A stretch of 64,000 nucleotides of DNA, from NCBI GenBank assembly GCA_037892935.1, contig JAYXKI010000007.1, positions 186,001-250,000 of the forward strand, written 5' to 3'. The position numbers were made by a program, and so were the translations under genes. Source of the DNA: Phlebopus portentosus. Taxonomy: Eukaryota; Basidiomycota; Agaricomycetes; Boletales; Boletinellaceae. The notes beneath the pieces are model-generated. The model was not told the origin of the DNA, ran no database searches, and saw only the letters and a list, made by a program, of their open reading frames with translations. Of the stretch, positions 56,744 through 64,000 are shown one piece after another. Each line of letters starts with the position of its first letter. Within the stretch, counting starts at the first letter, position 1.

Positions 56744-59468
56744 TGCGTTTAGAGTGGTGTTGGTGGTGGTAGTAGAAGAAGAAGAAGAAGCAGTGGAGGG
56801 AGGATAGGATAGGATAGGATATGAGGCGTGGAGTGACTCCGTACGCGTTGTGGCGTTAGAGCAGTAGGTATATGCTAGTCGAGTCGAGTGCTGAACGCAG
56901 AGGCGACCTTATAGCACTTGTCTGTCTCAGAGAGTACAAAAGGGCAGGTATAACCAATTCGCGGTGTCAAGTGCTATGGCCTAGCACGAGCAGCAGCAGC
57001 AGCAGCAGCAGTAGCAGTAGTAGTGGCGACGAGGAAAAGTTGGCTTTGGCAAAGGGCGACTTATATGGGGACAGTAAGTACCAGTTGCTAGTAATAGCGT
57101 GGCTCCGAGAGCAACGAAGGAAGGACCCCTGATGGCGGGACCGGAGACGATACCATATTGTAGAGGCGGTGTGACTCTACCTGTATGGCTATGGCTATGG
57201 CTATGCTAGACTGAGCGCTACAGTAGTTCGCTTGATGGGTACATACTACATGTACCTGGGGCTGGGGTGCAGAGATGCCATCGCCGTTGCGTTGCCGTCT
57301 CGTCTTTTCGCTGTGTATGTACAGCTTCGGCTACCTCTCCTCCTGCCTTTTGCGGTAGACATTTTCCACAGATCGTCGCGTCACAATAGAACTTGTCCCT
57401 CTTTTGTCTCCGTCACTTTGTTCTCTCCTCGCTTACCTTGTCCATCCACACGACAACGCATTCTCATATTGTAATGACAATGGGCCATAGCTTTGCTCTT
57501 GCTCTTGTACATACATTCTCCCCATCTTCTCGGGGTATCGTCCAATGCATCGCTTTGGGCGTCTACTAACCGTCGCGTGATAAGCATACTAATACTATTT
57601 CAAAATACACACATACAATTTACACTTAGACCTCACCGCCTCGAGGTCCCTATCTCTATTACATCCCAGTCCCCTCTACTCGTTCGTATTGGCCGCACAG
57701 CGTCAGGTCGAAGGAACGCTTCAAATAACTCCCGTCTCCGCGTCACTCCCGGCCATATGATGCCGTACTCAGCGGACAAATCTAATCATAATCAAACGAA
57801 AAGAAGTTCTTCCTTGGAATATCGCTGGAGCATGTGCTCCTAGCTTGGGGTCGACAAGAAGAGTCAACTTTTTTCAAAACAAGGTCCAAAGCTAAAATCC
57901 AAGTGACTCATACTTCTACTTACTTACTTACACTTGATTCGACTGGGCTCTTCTGATCGACCCTGCCGCGACTGCCTAATGCATCTCGCAGCAGACCTAC
58001 CCATCTTTCCCAGTGACTGGACACTTTAGGCAAGTATGCTCATATATGGCATTCTTCGTGTCCCGTGCTGATGTGCGCTTTATGAATCTGAGTCAATCGG
58101 ATTAATTTAGTTGATAGGGGGGTTACTCGGTGAACTAGACTTCTACCTACCTGTACATAACAAGTTTTCTGTTCTGGATCTTGGAGGGGTCTACGACTAT
58201 TACTGACTCTACCTCTTCGGTCCGAGCTCGACACTGTGCTCCACCTCTAAGCGCCTGTCATTGCAGAGCATTCATTCATTCATTCATTCAATTATTGCTC
58301 TACCTTTACACCAATCCAATACGTTGTATCTACGTGGTGTTCTCTATACTTATCCCATTTACCCCCGCAGCATCTATGTACTGTACTGCGTAATGCGTAT
58401 TCACCGGGGTACACTCATCCGTGCGCTCTACGCGGAGCGCCCGTCCCGCTCTCTCCTCTCTCTCCTCCTCTCTATTCGCCCAGCCACCTATCACGCGTCA
58501 CCTGGCGGCTCCAACTCCAACTCCAACTCCAGCTTCGAATCAGACCGGATCTCTGTCTGTCTGTCTGTCTTCGGAGGCTTCGCTCTTACTATGAGCGTCT
58601 GCTCTTCATTACACTCACACTCAAGTTCAGGCTGTGTATCGATATATCCTGTGCGTCCTCCTTGCTTCTTTTGTAAGAGGTGAAGTGCAATCTTTCTGTT
58701 GGCGCACGAAGGAAGGAAGGAAGTCTATGTTCATAGATACTACTTGCTCCTGTTTGGTCTTCGGCCGGATGGCTTATACACTCCAGTTCCCAAAGTAAAT
58801 ACGATAAATACGATATGCGGGAACACGTATCTTCTCCGAGCGAGCCTTGCCTCGGTTTCGTTCTCCACAGCTTTCGGTGCTTCCATGGCCCTAGTACACC
58901 CTCTCTCGAGCAGCTTCGATCGTTCTCCGGGAGTCCGACACGAGTCTCAGTTTCCCAAGCTCCGCTCCTTCTGAGTGTATGAATATCCTGTGTACCTATG
59001 TATGTATGTGCTCCTCCAACCGTGAATTGTGTGGAAGCAAAGTGCGATCTCTTGATTTTTGATGCAGGCGCACGGGGGTTCGAGGTTTGAGGTTCGCGGT
59101 TCTCTAGATGTCCGAGTCTGGGCATTTACTCCTGTCTGGCTGACATTCTACGTTATAGCATGTACATCCCCCTCAAAAACTCCCTCCTTGATTAATCCGT
59201 ATTATCTTCGGGAGGGAAACTTCCGAACAGCCAAGCTGGTTTCGTCTCTTTGGTTCCTACAGTACAGTACTTCGACGCATCCGAAGCGCTGCGCATTGAT
59301 ACTGTATCCTGACTTGACATATACATACCAAGGCCAAGGAAAGGCTCTCAACTCCCCGGAGCAAGCGTCCCCAGAAGCAGGTCCTAGGACCTTAATCCGC
59401 AACAGTCTGTTTGCCCTTCTTTCTGCCCAGTGTATGTAGTCAGGGCCTGTGCTCGGCTCGGCGTTGCC

Positions 59469-59471
<3 letters not shown>

Positions 59472-59506
<35 letters not shown>
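59472..59506. repeat. (TC)n dinucleotide microsatellite
   Basis: An uninterrupted TC/CT run of about 17 units. Confidence 0.95.
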
Positions 59507-59510
<4 letters not shown>

Positions 59511-60165
59511 CTCGGACTTCTATTCCCTAGAACCCCTATTTGCGATACTGATGACTACTTCGTCCTTCGGTGCCTTGGTTCTTTTTTTTGCCGCTCCTTC
59601 TAGGATGTGGAGTTACTTCGCTCGAAGCTGGGGAAGCTCTTTGGCGCTACGCTGACACGAAGCCAGCCGAAGCGTTTAACATACGCTTCGACTTCGACTT
59701 GTACCTCCGACTCGGAGCTGGGCGTTCAACGGCAAAGATAACCTGACGTATATCACAGAAGCACAGCAGACATCCGGAAAAGAAAAGAAAAGGAAAGGAA
59801 AGGAAAGGTTCTTCTAGCCTCATACACGGAGCGCCCGATATCGTCTCGTCACCTCTTCAACTTCTTCTGCAGAACCTCCTAAAGCGCCTGCGACTTTACT
59901 GCAGTGCATAGAGTCATCGTCCTTATATGGCTTCAAAGGAGCCTCCTAGGTACATGTACAGTACATACACGCGGCACTTCGGCGCCTACTATTCTAGGTG
60001 AGTCGGTCGGCTCTCTGATCTCCGTCCTCCCGCCCCTAGTCCTCTTTCAAATTCGATGATGAGCTATGTGACTGATATCTAGCCGCTCAATATCGTCTAA
60101 AGGAAGACACGACTAGTCCTCACGAAGCTGTGTTGCTTATGCTCCCAGGCTTCTTCTTCTTAAGC

Positions 60166-60182
60166 TTTTTTTTTTTTTTTTT
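60166..60182. repeat. Poly-T tract (17 nt)
   Basis: A pure T run after TTCTTCTTCTTAAGC. It could be the A-tail scar of a retro-inserted sequence on the minus strand, but no LINE or SINE body is visible beside it. Confidence 0.7.
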
Positions 60183-62838
60183 CAATCTTCACTTCCCTTC
60201 TATGGATAAGAAGACATGAACAATTACGACTCTTCTTATTCTAAATATATATTTTGCATTTCTTCGCTCGTTTCTAGTCGCGCGCTTCCTGGGGCGTTAC
60301 AGGAGCTGGCGCTCTGGATCTCAAGTTATATCACACCGCTAGAACTAAGAATCATTCGTGGGATGCTGGACTGGATGATGGTATATGCTAACGCTGACAC
60401 TTGGTGCACTTTTCTATCCTAAATGTCATGGGTCCAAGGGATTTACACGTACACGGACCCAAGGTTTTCTCGGCCTGTCTCAACAGTCTTTTTCTAACCC
60501 GACTGCGATCTTTAATATAAGCGCCATACCAACCTAGCGCCGCTTCTGGACAGCTGCAGCCATCCGCCGTGGTACGATTTAAGATTCCACAGAGCTACGC
60601 GCCCTAAGACACGCAGCGAATGATCAGAATCATGTACATACATAGCGCCCATCAAGGTTCAAGAGCAAGAGAGTGCGACTTTGATCATTCGCGCATATGC
60701 TGTATGTTCAGTGCTACTACTGCGGATGGCAGTAGCCGCACGAAACTGCAGGGCCACTGTGTTCAAAAAGCTCTCAACAAGAATCCCCAACGGCCGCCCG
60801 GAAACGGGGAGGATATCAGCCAGTACATTGTACTGATGCGATCAAAAGCCCGAGGGAAAGCGCCAAGCCCGGGTCACATACGGTTGCCTGCCCTGCGCAC
60901 GGAGAGACACGTCGGAAAATGCGTATCTGGGGTAAGTCGGACTCGACTACAGTCACTAGGAAGTAAGTGCTGAGCATTGATGTGATCTGGTTATGGCAGC
61001 TCCAGATTCACGTGTAGATTGATTCCGAGTCTGGGAGACGGCGCGCTGTAACTGACCATTTTGAAACGTGTCCCTCTTGTATCGCAGTCTCGGCGTTCCG
61101 AGAAGACAACCAATTACCGTAAGTATCTGTGCATGGATGTGACTGAAACCGAGTTGAGTTGCTGCGGACCAAATTAGTGTTGTCAGTGTTATGATGTACG
61201 AAGAGCCACGAAGCAAAACGACTTGAATGATGAATGATCTGATCAGTCCTTTACTTACATCATTTCACATTACGATACCTCAGAATCACGTGTAGATCCC
61301 GCGGACGAGACGGTGCAGGATGATGCATCGTTAGTAGCTACGAAACCTGTTTGATTCATGGGATCGTCTTGGATTAGTTGCGAAGATCGAAATTGTCACT
61401 TGCCGCCGCAGCATCATCGGTTCATCGGGAGCAAGATGTACTTTCGTCTGACACAGACACATCCGACATTGACATCAGAGTAGCGGTGAAGGAACAGCGT
61501 CAATTTTGCCTTAGACCATTTTCGGAACGGGTCGAAGTTGGTTGGACCACAGCCCACGCGAGTCTGCGAAACCTTGTTATTTTTAGCTCCGGAAGGGTTC
61601 CTTCTCTATGGAGCGTGGTTAAGCGCGTAGAGCAACTTGTGCCTAGCACTTTCCGTGAGGTAAATAGACACATTTTCCACCGCTGTCTCCAGGAATCAAT
61701 GCTTAGGGTCAAAGATCACGAGCTCAAATGCGGGGTTACAAGATCCGTTCGCTCTCACCTCTCTTGATCAATACATCCGCTCGTTGCTCGTTACCAAATC
61801 AGAAGAGCTGTGCTACACGACACTGGGAATAGAAGATCGCACCTATAAAGGTGGTCAGGTACTTTGATACACTAAAGTATCTCGGAAGAGGTCTTCACCA
61901 GATCAGAAAGACAGTAGTCGGGATGTCAGCCTTCACCGCTTCATAGCTTTCTGTCTCTCAAGTTCAACTGACGTGCTGTGCCACTTCGTGGGTTGGTGAG
62001 TACTTAAGTTTGATAGCCTATTTGAAGACAGGGACCAGACTCGAAGTGCTAGGCTGTGCTCAAGAGAACTTTGCACTTACCTTGTGTGGAACGTCGCTTC
62101 AATGGATCCGGCCACAAAATTGAAAGCGCTACATTTGAGTTCACAGAATAAGTTTGGCTCCTAGCGAAGTTGATCCTCTGTATACGCTTGTGGGTCATCA
62201 GAACGAGAACAAAGTACATTAAGCTGCGCCAGAACTGAATAGACACCACACTTCGGTCGGAACTTTGCACAGCAGAATGGTCAGGCTCGTTTCGATAGGT
62301 CTAAATGTAAAGGCTTGCTTGAGGATAATCGGAAGCGTCAAAACCCAGAGGAATTTGCAATACAGGCTCTTTCCTGTCAGCGGACGACTAAGCGTTGCGT
62401 CGAGGCTTCTTCCTAAAGAACAATCAAGGCGATACCACTTTAGAATATCTTTAAGGCAACAACTGTATGTTCGCTTTGACCGTCATCACGCCGTGGTGTA
62501 TGATTGAGGGCGAGAATAGTATCCCAAATCGCTAAGTCGGCCTTCTTCGCGTTCATCCTTACCTGCTGAACTCGTCTGAGAGATAATCAAGTGTCGACAA
62601 AACGAAATGCTCGATTATCTCGACTGAGCTACAAGAACAGACAGAATAGGTCGTAAAGAGAGTTTTCTGCGGCAATACATGAATTCCGTTAGCAGATTGA
62701 CAGTGGAAGATAGAAGAAAGCGACTCGGACGCATCAGTCATAGGACTGTCACGGTGACGACGTCATACCAGATCTGCTTTATCAGCCGCATATATTGCTG
62801 CGTGAGTTATCATCACGCGTATTTACTTATGGATAGGA

Positions 62839-62845
62839 TATAAAT
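62839..62845 (+). promoter_or_regulatory. TATA box of the MDR gene
   Basis: TATAAAT ends 48 bp upstream of the ATG at 62894, a plausible core promoter position for a basidiomycete gene with a short 5' UTR. Confidence 0.45.
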
Positions 62846-62893
62846 GCCGTAATTGTCTCGCATCTGTGAACATTCACCTCTTATCAACTCACC

Positions 62894-64000
62894 ATGACCA
62901 GCATTCCTTCAGAGCAATTCGGCGTTCTCTCGACCAAGACAACTGAAACTCTCCAGACATTTCCAGTTCCATCTCCTGGACCTGGAGAGGTCCTCATTAA
63001 GAATGTCGCTGTAGCGTCAAACCCAAAAGACTGGAAGATGCCAGTTTTCACTCCCAATTATAGCGCCATCGAGGGAAACGATGTCGCAGGAATCATTGCG
63101 AAAGTGGGTGAAGGGGTAACGGAGTACAAGGGCGGAGAGCGTGTTGCGGCATTTAGCATCATGGCTTCAGGAGATAATAAGGCAAGTGGCAACTGACTAT
63201 CGTAAATGAATCCTTGCCTTACCGAATGATTCGTGTGTGCACAGTATGGAGCGTATGCCCAGTATACGGTCGCTCCTGCAGCGACTACTTTCCCGATCCC
63301 GGAATCGACCTCGTTCGAAGAGGCTGCGACGCTGCCCCTCGCAGTCGGCACTGCATTCATCGGCCTGTTCAAGCGGCTTGGAATTCCAGAACAATCATCT
63401 GGTGAGTCCATTTCTCTCGCAAATTATGTCGTTGCTAGAGTACTAATCTGGTTGCGCAAAAAGGTGAACAGAAAGGTATTATCATAAACGGAGCCTCATC
63501 CTCTGTCGGAGCGTACACAGTGCAGCTATCCAAGCGCGCTGGATTATTCGTTATTGGCATCGCAGGCTCATCCAAAGATTACGCTAAAAGCCTGGGTGCT
63601 GATGTGATCGTCGATTATCGAGAACATTCCGGCGATGCATTGGTACTCCCAGCTCTTCTCTCGAAATAGGATACAAACTCATGTGTGAATTCATGCAAAT
63701 TAGGAGAAAGCCTTGATCGAAGCTGCCGCAGGCAAGAATGTCCAGTGGGCTTACGACGCCATAGCGGAGAAAGGATCCACGGTTATTCTCTCACGCGTAT
63801 TGACGAAGGTTTCTCCCACCGGAAAGGGAAAAGTCACTTTCCTGCTTCCCGTAAGCGACGACGATCTCAAGAAAATCCCCGAAGGCATCGAGTACGAACG
63901 CACTTTTGTGGGCACGGCTTACGGCAAAGATAAAGATCGTAAGTTGAAACCATTGTTATCTGGTGAATGTACGAAAAACCGATTGACCCGGTGTTGCAGT
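62894..64000 (+). CDS. Medium-chain dehydrogenase/reductase (zinc-independent enoyl-reductase-like), 3' end outside window
   Basis: Exons 62894-63181, 63245-63401, 63464-63642, 63704-63938 and the next starting at 64000. The start MTSIPSEQFGVLSTKTTETL is followed by the GroES-like domain (PGPGEVLIKNVAVASNPKDW, IEGNDVAGIIAKVGEGVTEY), AYAQYTVAPAATTFPIP, LPLAVGTAFIGLF, and the Rossmann nucleotide-binding motif INGASSSVGAYTVQLSKRAG with GADVIVDYREHSG. No zinc-binding Cys pattern is present, so it groups with the enoyl-reductase/quinone-oxidoreductase-like MDRs common in fungi (also trans-acting ERs of secondary metabolism). The first intron (63182-63244) starts with GC in the context AG|GCAAGT. 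About 286 residues are encoded here; the family usually has about 340-350. Confidence 0.88.

Larger units (their letters stand above)
56744..62838. other. About 6 kb with no recognisable gene
   Basis: Both strands carry only short frames without domains or convincing splice patterns. The zone is rich in simple repeats (GGATA repeats near 56800, CAG/AGC at 56989-57024, CATT near 58263-58289, CT at 59472-59506, AAAGG near 59780-59810, poly-T at 60166-60182). A non-coding transcript or a divergent gene cannot be excluded. The stretch 61378-61767 (+) is the longest open frame but unrecognised. Confidence 0.5.

Noticed and set aside
1..64000. CRISPR arrays, bacterial operons or plasmid features
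   Set aside because: None present; the intron structure and gene content are fungal.

Overview
The window looks like a nuclear chromosome segment from a mushroom-forming basidiomycete (Agaricomycetes). Almost every gene is broken by short (about 45-110 nt) introns. The families present are typical of that group: DUF6699 proteins with low-complexity N-termini, F-box/LRR proteins, a microsomal P450, a P-loop NTPase of the Crinkler/RHS type, a fungal S41-like peptidase relic and a pogo-like DNA transposon. Gene models were assembled by eye from reading frames, splice sites and recognised protein motifs. No database search was run.

Layout. 0-11 kb: a broken LRR (F-box type) gene at the left edge (-), a DUF6699 gene (+), the ER-shaping protein Lunapark (-), a divergently transcribed TIM-barrel sugar isomerase/dehydroshikimate-dehydratase-like gene (+), an Old Yellow Enzyme pseudogene (+) and an unrecognised gene near 10.5-11.2 kb (+). 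11-29 kb: two intact 11-exon MFS transporter paralogs in inverted orientation (11391-13307 minus, 26816-28719 plus). They enclose a large HMG-box regulator (-), a 3.7-kb pogo-like element with a dead transposase, the divergent ribosomal protein pair eS6/uS15, a decayed Crinkler-type P-loop gene and a 635-bp MITE that terminates its reading frame.

29-46 kb: a Gly-rich membrane/GPI-like protein (-), a HAD phosphatase of the yeast PYP1 type with three GC-AG introns (+), an F-box/LRR gene (+), a cytochrome P450 (-), a small secreted protein with two Kex2 sites (-), inositol oxygenase (-) and an aldo/keto reductase (-). 46-64 kb: a sugar-transporter pseudogene (+), a second DUF6699 gene (-), an S41-peptidase pseudogene (+), a microsatellite-rich stretch, a third DUF6699 gene (-), about 6 kb without a recognisable gene, and the start of a medium-chain dehydrogenase/reductase running off the right edge (+).

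Housekeeping genes (Lunapark, eS6, uS15, PYP1-like phosphatase) are intact and interleaved with accessory genes, several of them dead. Inositol oxygenase, the aldo/keto reductase and a sugar-transporter relic lie together and may be what remains of an inositol/glucuronate utilisation cluster. I see no clearly new multi-gene system. The strongest unusual signals are the inverted MFS duplication, the recurrent GC-AG introns, and the two transposable elements with readable ends.
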